Source of the DNA: CAWHPS01 sp963831235
GTDB taxonomy: Bacteria > Fibrobacterota > OXYB2-FULL-49-7 > JAEUSG01
Length of the DNA: 64,000 nucleotides
Reading direction: 5' to 3'
NCBI GenBank assembly: GCA_963831235.1
Contig: CAWHPS010000059.1
Location: 155,280-219,279 of the forward strand
The notes under the pieces are model-generated. The model had not been told where the DNA came from, searched no databases, and was given only the letters and a program-made list of their open reading frames with translations. Numbering within the stretch: the first letter of the stretch is position 1; each line of letters begins with the position of its first letter. The translations under genes were made by a program, and so were the position numbers. This document shows positions 7,561-17,549 of this stretch, piece after piece.

Positions 7561-9218
7561 TTGGATAACAATCTTATTGCCGACTTATATAATGAATATT
7601 CTTTAAAATCAACTTTATTTATACGATCCGCTAATAAAGAATAAGCCAAATCGGTGTTAGGCTTTCCTTCAACTCCCCAAACTTTAAATAAAATTGTAGT
7701 GTCTATCAAAGATGTATCCGTTTCTTGTAACTTCATAAATTCAGCATAAACTCGTTTTGCTGTTTCAATTTGTGAGGGATTAAGTTTATTTATTGTAGAG
7801 ATTTTAGATAGGCATTCAAAATATTCCGCTTTTGATTTAGGTTCAATGGTAAATCCAAAACCAGCATAAAATGGGCATCCAGCCAACAAAACTGGAATCC
7901 CTAGGCAACCAAACTCCATACCAACCGTTCCTTGAGCAGTAACAATTCCCGAAGCCAAATGCCCGACACTTGCGGTACTAAAATCATTAGGGCAAAGAAA
8001 TATATTTGACGATTTATATTCCGCCAATAGTTTTTCAACTTGCCCCTCCTCACCATATGCAGAAACCATCGGATGAGGTTTTACAATCCAATTAACATTA
8101 GTAACATTTTTCACGAACCTCAATGTTTCTTGAAGCCAATAGTAATAGTCTCTAAACAACATATGATCGCTCAAACCTTGCGGGGCATCTGAAAAGGCAT
8201 GACAAAAAATAAATATAATAGGGAAATTGTTAACAATGCCTGTTTTCTTGTCGAACTCAGTGCGAGAATAGTTTTTCTTATTTTTATAAGCAACTATAGC
8301 ATCCGATTGCTCAAGATTTCCGGAAAATCTCTGTTCAAGCATTCTTTCTGCATTGCGTATCAAATTATCATCGACAGGAGCATTATTGATAGCTGTTTTG
8401 ATTTCATCGTGCATATACCCATGATAATATGGAAATTGCACCTTACCATTTTTCTCTATTTTACAATAACTAAAAAGAATAATATCAGTAGATTCATAAA
8501 CAGGAACATTTCTAAGAATACAGATTCTTACTAAAAGCCCATACCAGAGATACTGGGAGTGTGTTGCGATATAATGTTTAATTGGAAATAAATCAATTAG
8601 TCTTGAATAGGATTGGATATATTCTAATGCTTTGTAGATATATATAAATTCATTTATCCCGATTCTAGAAATTGTGTATTTATTGCATTCTTTAATTATT
8701 GTATCATAAAGTAAGTCCCCAAACAACAGACCATTATGCTCTAAACTTATCAAGTCTTCCGGTGTACTAAGTTTTTGATAAATTTTAATCGTTTTAATTA
8801 AGAGCCTGCAACGTAATAAAAAAGAAGGTTGAAAATCCGACAAGCCAAGGAAATTTGAAATGTCAAAAGATTCATAAAGAAGACGCTTCTCTTTCTCTTT
8901 ACTGACTTTGTCCATAAAAAGAACAAACGGTGTTAATTTCCTTGTTTCCTCCACAGCTTTTGCAAGAATTCCGGTACGAAGTAAATAGTTTGGCCCGGAA
9001 CCGACCAAATATCCCTCGACAAGAACTATTTCCTCAATAATACTCCCCGTCCTATCAAGCTTCTCCCATTTTTTCCTATTAATAGATGCGAATAGTTTCT
9101 TTTCTTTTGACACATCTTGACGCTTTCCCCTCTTAAACAACAACCTTTTCACATTTCTTAAAAATCCAAGATTAGTAAAATAAAGCATAAACTGAACAAA
9201 CTTTATTAAGTCCTTCAT
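7557..9218 (-). CDS. Capsule-type (KpsS/KpsC-like) GT-B protein
   Basis: 553 residues, not confidently assignable to a named family. The C-terminal half looks like the nucleotide-binding domain of capsule/surface-polysaccharide GT-B proteins: WIVKPHPM, then GIVTAQGTVGMEFGCLGIPV and AGFGFTIEPKSKAEYFE, the layout seen in KpsS/KpsC/LipB-type enzymes. KpsS/KpsC transfer Kdo, a nonulosonate, to lipid, which fits a locus that makes a nonulosonic acid. There is no signal peptide and no membrane segment. Start 9218 lies 3 nt after the flippase stop. Confidence 0.55.
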   Translation of the reverse strand: MKDLIKFVQFMLYFTNLGFLRNVKRLLFKRGKRQDVSKEKKLFASINRKKWEKLDRTGSIIEEIVLVEGYLVGSGPNYLLRTGILAKAVEETRKLTPFVLFMDKVSKEKEKRLLYESFDISNFLGLSDFQPSFLLRCRLLIKTIKIYQKLSTPEDLISLEHNGLLFGDLLYDTIIKECNKYTISRIGINEFIYIYKALEYIQSYSRLIDLFPIKHYIATHSQYLWYGLLVRICILRNVPVYESTDIILFSYCKIEKNGKVQFPYYHGYMHDEIKTAINNAPVDDNLIRNAERMLEQRFSGNLEQSDAIVAYKNKKNYSRTEFDKKTGIVNNFPIIFIFCHAFSDAPQGLSDHMLFRDYYYWLQETLRFVKNVTNVNWIVKPHPMVSAYGEEGQVEKLLAEYKSSNIFLCPNDFSTASVGHLASGIVTAQGTVGMEFGCLGIPVLLAGCPFYAGFGFTIEPKSKAEYFECLSKISTINKLNPSQIETAKRVYAEFMKLQETDTSLIDTTILFKVWGVEGKPNTDLAYSLLADRINKVDFKEYSLYKSAIRLLSK

Positions 9219-9221
9219 AAA

Positions 9222-10748
9222 TTATGCTTTCGTAAACTTTGATTTTATAATCAAATAAAAATCATTAATCTGGTGTTTTTTAAGTCCAAAAACACGAGGT
9301 ACAAATGCAACCAATATAACTACAAGTAAAGTATAAAACACACCAGAAACAATAAAATTTATTTGAACTCTCTCAATTGAATAAATCGAAACACAATAGT
9401 GTGAAGCCAGTCCTATAGCAACAAATATAAAAGGCGAGCATATAAGATGAAGAAAATGTTTAATAAAATTCAACTTCAAAAACCTTGCATTCACGGTTAA
9501 ATATACGATACAATTGATCCCGCCCATAACTATTTCTTTTAATGCAAGTCCCCTACCACCTAAATTCATCCCGACATATTTATTATCACCAACAAGTATA
9601 TACGTTGCAACCAAGCTTAATGGAGTCATTATCAATGATAAATATAAATATACATTTGTGCGGCCTGAAGAATAAAAAACAGTACTATGCAAATTCCCAT
9701 ACGTATAAACCAATGGATAAAAGATATAAATTAAAAATATCGGCACAGCATTCGCATATTTTGCGCCGCCAAAAATACCGATTAAGTTCTCGGCTTGTGT
9801 AAACAAAAAACAACAGAAAAAAGCAGTTATTGCATAAAGCATCGGCACCTGATTCCGGAACAATAAGGACATCTTGGCCGTATCTTTATTTTCAGCATAA
9901 ATGGACATTTCCCGCATAAGAAGAGGCATCATAGCGGTGGTAAAAATAACACATACATTGGTAAATAACAGACTGAAGGAAAACAAACCCTGCTGGTTAG
10001 CTCCCCCAAAAAACTGCAGCATCCACCTGTCTGCCAACAAATAAATTGTACCAACCAGTTGGTATAATGCCAATGGCGCGCAATAAACATAAAACGCTCT
10101 AAACTGCTTCTTAAATTCTTCAAATCTTATCCGAGCGATAAAAATAATATCTTTATATTTTTTTAAGTAAAAATAAATAACAAGAATTTGGGATAATGCA
10201 ACAAAGAATTGAAAAACAAAGTATTTAACAATACTTAATCCATTAAAATAAATAATGGAAACTAATAGTAAAATAGATACGATACGGAAAACAATCTGCA
10301 TTTTCTCCAGCCAAACAGTTTGTCCATAGGCATCCATCATTTGCGAAAAAACAGATTGAAGCCAGGAAACGAAAACTACTACTGCCGCCAATATGACATA
10401 TGAAATAGGCTGCTTAAGAAAAACCATGTTTGAGAAGTTAAAGAAATACAGGAAACCGATTACAAGAAATAGTATTATTATAAAAGCGCTAATCAAATAT
10501 CCATAAAAGACAAAATTCTCTTTTGCATCATTATTCTGGGATACTCTTTTAAAAAACCATGTACTTGACTTGATCTCAATAAACAGCAAAAACTGCATTA
10601 AAATCGTATAAAGAAATGTATAGTTGCCATAACCATCAACCCCAAGAGCCCTTGGAACCAGCCCTGCGGTCAGAATGCTGATAGTAAAGCCGACTATATT
10701 AGTGGCAAGTTTGAACAAAAAACGTTTTTTTAAGGAATCACCCTGCAT
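9222..10748 (-). CDS. wzx: Wzx-type oligosaccharide flippase
   Basis: 508 residues with about 12-14 hydrophobic segments spread over the whole length, the layout of the MOP/polysaccharide synthase family (PF01943). The N-terminus (LVPRALGVDGYGNYTFLYTI) carries the conserved Wzx pattern. It would move undecaprenyl-linked oligosaccharide across the inner membrane. It lies between sugar synthesis genes and the kinase/KpsS-like genes. A short gap (10749-10824) separates it from the SDR gene. No Wzy polymerase is seen in the window. Confidence 0.88.
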   Translation of the reverse strand: MQGDSLKKRFLFKLATNIVGFTISILTAGLVPRALGVDGYGNYTFLYTILMQFLLFIEIKSSTWFFKRVSQNNDAKENFVFYGYLISAFIIILFLVIGFLYFFNFSNMVFLKQPISYVILAAVVVFVSWLQSVFSQMMDAYGQTVWLEKMQIVFRIVSILLLVSIIYFNGLSIVKYFVFQFFVALSQILVIYFYLKKYKDIIFIARIRFEEFKKQFRAFYVYCAPLALYQLVGTIYLLADRWMLQFFGGANQQGLFSFSLLFTNVCVIFTTAMMPLLMREMSIYAENKDTAKMSLLFRNQVPMLYAITAFFCCFLFTQAENLIGIFGGAKYANAVPIFLIYIFYPLVYTYGNLHSTVFYSSGRTNVYLYLSLIMTPLSLVATYILVGDNKYVGMNLGGRGLALKEIVMGGINCIVYLTVNARFLKLNFIKHFLHLICSPFIFVAIGLASHYCVSIYSIERVQINFIVSGVFYTLLVVILVAFVPRVFGLKKHQINDFYLIIKSKFTKA

Positions 10749-10824
10749 TTTAAGCTACAATTCTAAAATTATATTATTCATTTGCATTAAATGCTTTAGC
10801 CAGATTTTAGATTAAAGCGGTATA

Positions 10825-11577
10825 TTATATGGCTGTCCAGCCGCCATCAACAATCAGATTATGACCGGTTACGTATCCGGCCTCGTCTGAAAGTAGAAAT
10901 GAAACAGCCGGTGCAATATCATCGGGCTTTCCCATGCGTTTCATAGGAACTTTACGCTCGTAATTTTTTACGAACTCTGTGTGTTGATTGTCGAATATCC
11001 CACCTGGGGAAACACAGTTAATCCTGATGTTTTCCCTTCCAAAATAAGAAGCCATATAACGAGTAAAATTAATGATTCCGCCTTTGATGGCAGAATACGC
11101 CGCGGCTGATGTCAACCCTGTCCCTTCATAAACGCTAAAGTCATTCCCGACTACCCCATATATTGATGCAATATTGACTATAGAACCACTATGCTGGATT
11201 TTCATTTGTTTAAGTACTGTCTGGCAAAAAACAAAATAGCTATTCATTTGCATATCAACATTTTTGCGCCATGAATCAGGCAACACATCTTCAAATTTAA
11301 CACCCCAATCTTTTGTACGCGGATAAGCATTGTTTACCAAACCATCAATCCTGCCGAATTTTAAGATTATTTCTTTTACAGCATTTTTAATCTCTTCGTC
11401 TTTCGTGATATCGGCCTTGAGAGTACATTTTTGCAAATCGGTTTCAACTGAAACATCGACATTAACAGCTATTCCACCCTTATTACAGATATCGGAAATA
11501 ATGGCCTTTCCGATTAATCCGGAACCACCAGTTACAACTACAACCTTATCTTGAAGCAACAAGCCCATTTTTTTCAT
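10825..11577 (-). CDS. SDR-family oxidoreductase (PtmA-like)
   Basis: 250-residue short-chain dehydrogenase: cofactor loop TGGSGLIGKAI, NAYP in place of NNAG, the catalytic Ser in IVNIASIYG and YSAIKGGIINFTRYMA holding the Tyr-x-x-x-Lys pair, then a GHNLIVDGGW C-terminus. In Campylobacter the SDR PtmA is encoded with ptmE, ptmF and legF and takes part in making the GDP-linked precursor of legionaminic acid. Shared gene context supports the same role here (inference). Start 11577 follows AAGGA by 4 nt and overlaps the nitrilase gene by 32 bp. Confidence 0.8.
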   Translation of the reverse strand: MKKMGLLLQDKVVVVTGGSGLIGKAIISDICNKGGIAVNVDVSVETDLQKCTLKADITKDEEIKNAVKEIILKFGRIDGLVNNAYPRTKDWGVKFEDVLPDSWRKNVDMQMNSYFVFCQTVLKQMKIQHSGSIVNIASIYGVVGNDFSVYEGTGLTSAAAYSAIKGGIINFTRYMASYFGRENIRINCVSPGGIFDNQHTEFVKNYERKVPMKRMGKPDDIAPAVSFLLSDEAGYVTGHNLIVDGGWTAI

Positions 11578-12346
11578 ACCATCCTTTTCTTCTATCCTGT
11601 AATACAGGAAATGATTTCCTGTATTCGCCTACGCACCAGGGATTAATTTCATAAGCCGAATATACATTTTCCCGATGAACCAATTTCGGATTCAACCCGT
11701 CAGGCAGAAAGATATTTGAAGATTCAATATAACTTAATTGGTTTTTATCGCGTCCAGTTCGATTAACACCAATGACAACATACTGATTTTCAATGGCCCT
11801 GGCTTTTAACAACGTTGTCCAGTGATCAATCCGCTTTTCCGGCCAATTTGCAATATTTATGACCATCTGGCAATTATCCGCATATAATCTGTACAGCTCA
11901 GGAAAGCGTAAGTCATAACAAATAGATAGACCTATATAGCAACCTTCAAAATGAAATACTGTAATTTCGTTTCCAGGTAAAAAGTGTTTATCTTCTCCTG
12001 CAAAAGCAAACGGATGTATCTTTCGATATATTGCTTCAACAGTCCCTGAATTTGAGACAAAAATAGCACAATTGGTAAAACCAAATGCTTCATGCAAACA
12101 AACCCCGAATACAATTGCCAGATTATTTTTGATTGACAAAGTCTTGAAGAAATCAATTGTTGGCGAAGAATCAATTGCTTCAGCCGTATTTTCCGGATTC
12201 ATGGAAAATCCGGTCAGTGTCATTTCAGGAAAGACAAGCATATCGATGCCTGAAGTGGACGCCAGACTGGCGAATCCTTCACAAAGAGACCTATTTCCAA
12301 CTTTGTTTTCCCATAATTGATTTAGTGATGCCAGTGCAATCTTCAT
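11546..12346 (-). CDS. Carbon-nitrogen hydrolase (nitrilase superfamily)
   Basis: 266 residues with the full Glu-Lys-Cys triad of the nitrilase fold: FPEMTLTGFS (Glu), YRKIHPFAF (Lys) and GLSICYDLRFPELYR (Cys). The family hydrolyses or makes C-N bonds in amides, nitriles and ureides. Its ATG overlaps the stop of the aminotransferase gene (TGATG), and it sits inside the nonulosonic acid operon between that gene and the SDR. Such a gene is not part of the standard legionaminic pathway. It may process an amide side group, or the aminotransferase product. Specific substrate unknown. Confidence 0.85.
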   Translation of the reverse strand: MKIALASLNQLWENKVGNRSLCEGFASLASTSGIDMLVFPEMTLTGFSMNPENTAEAIDSSPTIDFFKTLSIKNNLAIVFGVCLHEAFGFTNCAIFVSNSGTVEAIYRKIHPFAFAGEDKHFLPGNEITVFHFEGCYIGLSICYDLRFPELYRLYADNCQMVINIANWPEKRIDHWTTLLKARAIENQYVVIGVNRTGRDKNQLSYIESSNIFLPDGLNPKLVHRENVYSAYEINPWCVGEYRKSFPVLQDRRKGWYEKNGLVASR

Positions 12347-13639
12347 CAGTTGTATTTTCTAAATACAGGTTTGATCGAAGGTCCTACAAGATAGTTATTA
12401 ATACCATCTGATAAGGCTTTTTTATAAACTTTCAAGACATTTTCCACTGCCTGCAATGTTAAGTTTAATTCATTCTGAGTATGTGAATTACTAAGAGCTA
12501 TCCAAGGCATTAATATATTGTTTTTTATCATTTCCTGGGAAAACAACGTCCTAAACTCCATGGAGACCACCCCTTCCGCGTCTTTACATACATAGTTCGG
12601 GGTGGCGGGCAATCCTACCACTGAAAACTGATTTAATAAACCCAGCGTAGAAGAAATACTATTCATTCCATCTATAAGCTTACGTCCATATGACCATAAA
12701 TTGTTAATTACATTTTCTTCTTTAATAATATTAATTGTTTCAACAAGAGCGCCCAATCCACTCATTTCAGCCCCATGAGTAGTTGACAGAAGAAAAAGCC
12801 TTTCCTTACCTGCGTCCTTAATCCCACCTAATTCCATTATTTCCCGCTTGCCCATTAAAGCCGCTACAGAAAACCCATTGGCTATTCCTTTACCAAAGGT
12901 ACATAAATCTGGAATAATATCAAAGTATTTCATTGCACCTTTTAAATCAACTCGAAAGCCGGTTATCATCTCATCTAAAATAAAAACAGCCCCATTATCT
13001 TTGCATAATTTTTGCACTTTATGCAGAAACTTGTCTTTTGGCTCATCAGTAGTTATCGGCTCCATAATTACAGAGGAAATTTGCCCCGGATATCTTTCAA
13101 AAAGCTTCTTTAGAGAATCAAGATCATTGTAATTAAAATTTACCGTTAATTGTGATATTTCATGAGGAATTCCTTTTGTCAGTCTGGGTATCTCCTATAA
13201 ACCAGTCATCGAAAGAAAAGAACGGGTGTTGGGCACACCTGGCAATGTATTTCCTCCCGGTAAATGCACGGGCAAGCTTTACTGCTGCAGTTGTAACATT
13301 CGATCCATTCTTGGCAAATTTAACCATGTCCATTCCATCAATTGTATTTACCATTAATTCAGCAGCCTCAAGTTCAATTAAGGAGGCCCTTGTCAGATTA
13401 TTCCCGTTTTCTATTTGACGAAAAGCCGCCTGATTAACCCTACGATTGTTGTAACCTAGCGTTACAGCCCTTAGTCCCATACCATAATCAAGAAATTTGT
13501 TTCCCTTTGCATCAAAAACATACGCACCGTCACCTCGAGCAAGAATTTGGGGGGCATTTGAGGGGTACTGATCATCACCTCGGCTGTATGTGTGCGCTCC
13601 TCCAGGTATTACCCTATTCAGGCGTTCACTATAATCCAT
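12346..13639 (-). pseudogene. Class III (GSA-aminomutase-like) aminotransferase, frameshifted
   Basis: The two halves together match a full-length glutamate-1-semialdehyde aminomutase-type PLP enzyme of about 430 residues. The N-terminal part has RVIPGGAHTYSRGDDQYP, FLDYGMGLRAV and FAKNGSNVTTAAVKLARAFT. The C-terminal part has FILDEMITGFR and the PLP-lysine motif FGKGIANGFSVAAL. The frame is lost at a T4 run (13174-13177; A4 on the coding strand). Removing one base restores a continuous KGIPHEISQLTVNFNYND stretch into VIMEPITTDEP. The start at 13639 overlaps the stop of the Gfo/Idh gene; 13654 is also possible. It could be a real pseudogene or a base-calling error. Confidence 0.85.
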
Positions 13640-14624
13640 TTTTGAAGCCACCATAACTCCTTTCTATTTTATCAAGGATTTCAAGTACCTTTAAATCATC
13701 TGCAAGCGTATTAGGAAATTTAAAATCACTATTAATGCTTTTTATAAAAGCGGATAATTCATCAATGTACATGTTTTCAATTATATTCTTATTATAACCA
13801 GTTGCAACAGGACTTTCCGGCTGATGAAAAGTTACCCATCGTTTTGAATCTGCCTCGAATAATTTTAAGGCACCATCATTCCAGTTCCAGAGCAATTGGG
13901 CTTTTTCGAGATTGAGAATCAAATTACGCGTCGCATATCTTGCCGCCACATCAACAATAATGCTGCCAAAATATGTTTTATAATCCAACAAAAAAGCGTA
14001 GGTATCGTCTATTTCCGCTCCAACTTCTAATGTTTTTCCAAAAACGCCTTTTACATCTGAAGGCCAACCCATGGTATCGACAATCCATGTTAATTCAAAT
14101 GGAACAATTTCACGCCCGCCACCCGTTCGACGATTGGAAACATAAAAGTCTTTAACATTCTCCCAAGGATGCCAATCTGGTAAAAATTGACCTGAATGAT
14201 AAGTAAAATTGGTAATTTTACCATATTTTTCAGATTTTAATATATTTTTAATATCTTTTATAACGGGATGAAACCTGAAAGTACATGAAGGCGCAATAAA
14301 AATATTCTTCCTGTTGTATTTAACAATTTCTGCAACATGTTCCAATAATACACTTGCTTCTACAAATGCTGGCTTTTCATGATTTATTGCCAGCTTAATA
14401 TATTTGTTATGAATATCCGGTGGCGTCGATATAATGAAAACATCAAATTCTCTTAAAATCTTATCATTGGTTCCAGATATGGTTTGAATCTTATATATTT
14501 GTTCAGCCTCGCATTGCCTGTCTTTTCTAATATCATAACCGTAAATATTTTTATGCCCCAATGATTTAAGACATCTAATTCTTCGTTTACCCATGGAGCC
14601 TAAACCGATAATTAGAAATTTCAT
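13629..14624 (-). CDS. Gfo/Idh/MocA-family oxidoreductase (PtmF position)
   Basis: About 331 residues. The start MKFLIIGLGSMGKRRIRCL gives a Rossmann GxGxxG loop, and DVFIISTPPDIHNKYIKLAI plus KPAFVEASV match the NAD(P)-binding half of the Gfo/Idh/MocA family. The ATG at 14624 overlaps the TGA of the cytidylyltransferase gene (ATGA), which decides this start over an upstream one. Its place between the LegF and PtmA-like genes corresponds to ptmF in the Campylobacter locus; equivalence is inference from order. Confidence 0.78.
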   Translation of the reverse strand: MKFLIIGLGSMGKRRIRCLKSLGHKNIYGYDIRKDRQCEAEQIYKIQTISGTNDKILREFDVFIISTPPDIHNKYIKLAINHEKPAFVEASVLLEHVAEIVKYNRKNIFIAPSCTFRFHPVIKDIKNILKSEKYGKITNFTYHSGQFLPDWHPWENVKDFYVSNRRTGGGREIVPFELTWIVDTMGWPSDVKGVFGKTLEVGAEIDDTYAFLLDYKTYFGSIIVDVAARYATRNLILNLEKAQLLWNWNDGALKLFEADSKRWVTFHQPESPVATGYNKNIIENMYIDELSAFIKSINSDFKFPNTLADDLKVLEILDKIERSYGGFKNGL

Positions 14625-15337
14625 ATTTCCCCTATCTTGTATTTGATTATAGTTTCGATACAAAGAAAATCATAAATATCATCTACTTCATAACACTGCC
14701 ATCGTTCAATAAGAAACGGAATAATATTTTCGGTGTAAAAAGAGTGCTCTTTCCTAAAGACAGAAGTTTTTATCATATATATGACACCATAGGGAAAATA
14801 TGCTTTATCAGCTTGTTGGCGTTGATGAATTTTATTTAAATTAGAAACATATGGCATAATTTTATTATTTCTATCCACTTTTTTTACTATCATCGGATGT
14901 TCCATGTGAACTTCACCTAGACTAACAATGCCATCAGCCGTATTGTCAACATTTAATAGTTCAACCGCAGCATCAATATCCGTTCTTTTTCTCAATGGCG
15001 AGGTCGGTTCCAATAAAATAATATATTCAAATTGACTATTAATTGATTCGTAGTAGTTTAACACATGCGATACTACATCCATTGATGAAGACACATCCGA
15101 TGATAGTTCATCAGGACGCAAGAAAGGCACTTTAACTCCAAACTCTTCTGATACTTTCGAAATATTAATGCAGTCCGTACTTACAAATATTTCATCAATA
15201 TATTTTGATTGCTTTGCCTGCTGAATGGTCCAACCAATAAGCGGTTTTCCCTGGAGAGGTTTTATATTTTTTCCAGGCAACCCTTTACTTCCACCACGGG
15301 CAGGAATTATTGCAAGGATACTTTTCTTATTGTTCAT
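14621..15337 (-). CDS. legF: CMP-nonulosonic acid cytidylyltransferase (LegF/NeuA-like)
   Basis: 238 residues that begin ILAIIPARGGSKGLPGKNIK, the CTP-binding signature of acylneuraminate cytidylyltransferases, followed by ILLEPTSPLRKRTDID. It activates a nonulosonic acid to its CMP form. It directly follows the PtmE-like gene (3-nt gap), as in Campylobacter. Length is normal for the catalytic domain alone. Context with LegB, LegC, LegG and LegI favours legionaminic over sialic acid. Confidence 0.9.
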   Translation of the reverse strand: MNNKKSILAIIPARGGSKGLPGKNIKPLQGKPLIGWTIQQAKQSKYIDEIFVSTDCINISKVSEEFGVKVPFLRPDELSSDVSSSMDVVSHVLNYYESINSQFEYIILLEPTSPLRKRTDIDAAVELLNVDNTADGIVSLGEVHMEHPMIVKKVDRNNKIMPYVSNLNKIHQRQQADKAYFPYGVIYMIKTSVFRKEHSFYTENIIPFLIERWQCYEVDDIYDFLCIETIIKYKIGEI

Positions 15338-15340
15338 AAC

Positions 15341-16387
15341 TTAGCTTTTAATATGTTTGATGAATTCCTGTACCTTATGATAATCTGCGGGCTTGCCTAT
15401 ATCTATCCAATAACCAATGAGGGGAAAACGTACAACTTTATACCCTTGTGCAATAAGTAACTCAACAAATTCAGTTGCATCAAAGAAAGTCCCCATAGGA
15501 ATAAGATCTAATAACTTTTTCTTGACAAGATAGATTCCGCCATTCGCATAATAGTTGTAGGTAGGCTTTTCCTGTAAACCCCTTATATACCTATCTTCCA
15601 GCTTTAAAATTCCGTAGGGGATAGATACAGAATAAGGTACGGCCGCTACCGATAAATCTGCGCTATGTTTGGAGAAATGATCATAGAACTCCTCTAAATC
15701 TATGTTTGTGAACAGATCCGAATTCATTATTAGTACAGTATCGTTATGAAAATTCGTAATAAATTTTACCGAGCCCATGGTACCATAATAATTCGGTTCC
15801 CTAATACAGGATATCTTTACATCATCCCTTGCTACAGCAAAATGTGATTCAATTTGTTCTGCTAAATAGTTAACAGTGATATGAATATGCTCCACTCCGA
15901 AATGTAGTAATCGTTCTATGTTATAATCAATAATTGCCTTATTACCCACTTTAAGCAAAGGCTTAGGTGTTTTTTCAGTTAAAGGTAATAATCGTTCGCC
16001 TTTCCCACCTGCCATTAATACTGCATCTATCGGTAAAACCGACTGTTTTTCAACAAGATTATAAACTTTACAGATTTTGCCATCAGCATCAACACAAGGT
16101 AGAAGCTTGATGTCGTCGACTCGACATTTTTTAATTTTAGCTGGAGTTATTTCATTAATTTGAATTTTTATAAAATTTTTATTCATTGCGGATCGAGTAG
16201 TTTCATCAATACCAATTCCTGATATTAAGGCTCTGCGTATATCGCCATCAGTAAGTGTTCCAACTAATCGCTGAGCATCATCAACAACAAACAAGCATAA
16301 AATCCCGCCAGAATTTTGGTTGATTTTAATCAACCCTTCTCGAATAGATGCACTATCAGATATAAGATGTCTTGTATAATTCTTCAT
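15341..16387 (-). CDS. ptmE: CBS-domain sugar-1-phosphate nucleotidyltransferase (PtmE-like)
   Basis: 348 residues: an N-terminal pair of CBS repeats (about residues 1-120; LVGTLTDGDIRRALISG) and then a nucleotidyltransferase domain with VLMAGGKGERLLPLTEKTPK. This architecture is that of Campylobacter PtmE, a glucosamine-1-phosphate guanylyltransferase that starts the GDP-linked legionaminic pathway. The gene lies between LegG and LegF as in that organism. The nucleotide (GTP) is inferred from homology and context. Confidence 0.85.
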   Translation of the reverse strand: MKNYTRHLISDSASIREGLIKINQNSGGILCLFVVDDAQRLVGTLTDGDIRRALISGIGIDETTRSAMNKNFIKIQINEITPAKIKKCRVDDIKLLPCVDADGKICKVYNLVEKQSVLPIDAVLMAGGKGERLLPLTEKTPKPLLKVGNKAIIDYNIERLLHFGVEHIHITVNYLAEQIESHFAVARDDVKISCIREPNYYGTMGSVKFITNFHNDTVLIMNSDLFTNIDLEEFYDHFSKHSADLSVAAVPYSVSIPYGILKLEDRYIRGLQEKPTYNYYANGGIYLVKKKLLDLIPMGTFFDATEFVELLIAQGYKVVRFPLIGYWIDIGKPADYHKVQEFIKHIKS

Positions 16388-16388
16388 T

Positions 16389-17549
16389 CTATGCCTTTAT
16401 ATTATAGAACTTTTTCCCCACGAGATCGTCTATCCTATAACTTTTAAGAACAGTAAAGATTTCTTCTATAGTATTTGCTTTTTGATAGGGATTTAAGCTA
16501 CCCTGACAGGACTTTTTAAATTTAGAAGATAATATTAATATAAGCTTTTCTACAACATCTTCAAATGTGGGTTCACAATCTATAACGGTACCGGCTTTTG
16601 CTCGCCCTTTTTGTCTATTTCCGATATTAAGGGTTGGAATGCCAAATGAAGGAACCTCTATCAGGCCACTTGATGAATTACCAACAACAGCAGAAACATA
16701 CTTCAATACTGATAAGTATCTGAGTTGACCAAGGGAAGGAAAGGCTGCAAATCGAGATTTGTTTTCTTCTACAAACTCATTGATCCTCTGAATAATAATA
16801 TGTCCATTGGTGTCGGAATTAGGAAGAGTGATTATGCCTCTTAAATCATTTATAGATTTTAAGGCCTGCAATATATTTTGTATCTGCTTATCAGCAGTAT
16901 GATTTTCCAATGTTACTGGGTGAAAAGTGACCAACACACATTTCTCACCAAATTTAAAATTAAGACTCTCCTCCAATTCCTTTTTTGATATAAGTTGAAA
17001 ATACCGAATATTATCAATTCCGATAGCACCTACATTAAACACCATATTTGGATTTTCACCCAACTGAATCACTCTATTTCGATACTCATCAGTTGAAGTA
17101 AAATGTAGATGGCTCATTTTGGTAACAGCATGTCGGATAGTGTCATCATAAGCCCCTTCGGTGATTTCACCGCCATGTAAATGTGCTATAGGAATTTTAT
17201 AAAACAGAGCCGTGCTGGCAGCCGCTAAAATCTCAAACCGGTCACCTACTACTACCAACAAATCGGGTTTCAAATCCTCGTAGGCATCGGCAAACCCAAT
17301 AATAGCTAATCCTACAGATTTTGCCGTACCATTAGCTGTATCAGATGATAGTAACATTTCAACTTTTTTATCTATCCGGAACCCATCTTTCTCGATTTCT
17401 TTATAGGTAAGTCCAAATTCGGGAGAAAGGTGCATATTGGTTGCAATAATTTGTAAACACAACTCTGTATCCGCCTGTATCAATTTCATCAAGCGGCTGA
17501 ACAGGCCATATTCGGCCCTGCTACCCGTAACAAAACATATTTTTCTCAT
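16389..17549 (-). CDS. legG: Hydrolysing nucleotide-sugar 2-epimerase (LegG/NeuC-like)
   Basis: 386 residues of the UDP-GlcNAc 2-epimerase fold. Seen: ICFVTGSRAEYGLFSRLMK at the start, VVVGDRFEILAAASTAL, IAHLHGGEITEGAYDDTIRH and VGNSSSGLIEVPSFGIPTLN. The NeuC/LegG type releases the nucleotide while epimerising, giving the free 6-deoxy-2,4-diacyl-diamino mannose substrate for LegI. It overlaps the LegI gene by 4 nt and is followed 1 nt later by ptmE, so it is firmly within the operon. Confidence 0.9.
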   Translation of the reverse strand: MRKICFVTGSRAEYGLFSRLMKLIQADTELCLQIIATNMHLSPEFGLTYKEIEKDGFRIDKKVEMLLSSDTANGTAKSVGLAIIGFADAYEDLKPDLLVVVGDRFEILAAASTALFYKIPIAHLHGGEITEGAYDDTIRHAVTKMSHLHFTSTDEYRNRVIQLGENPNMVFNVGAIGIDNIRYFQLISKKELEESLNFKFGEKCVLVTFHPVTLENHTADKQIQNILQALKSINDLRGIITLPNSDTNGHIIIQRINEFVEENKSRFAAFPSLGQLRYLSVLKYVSAVVGNSSSGLIEVPSFGIPTLNIGNRQKGRAKAGTVIDCEPTFEDVVEKLILILSSKFKKSCQGSLNPYQKANTIEEIFTVLKSYRIDDLVGKKFYNIKA

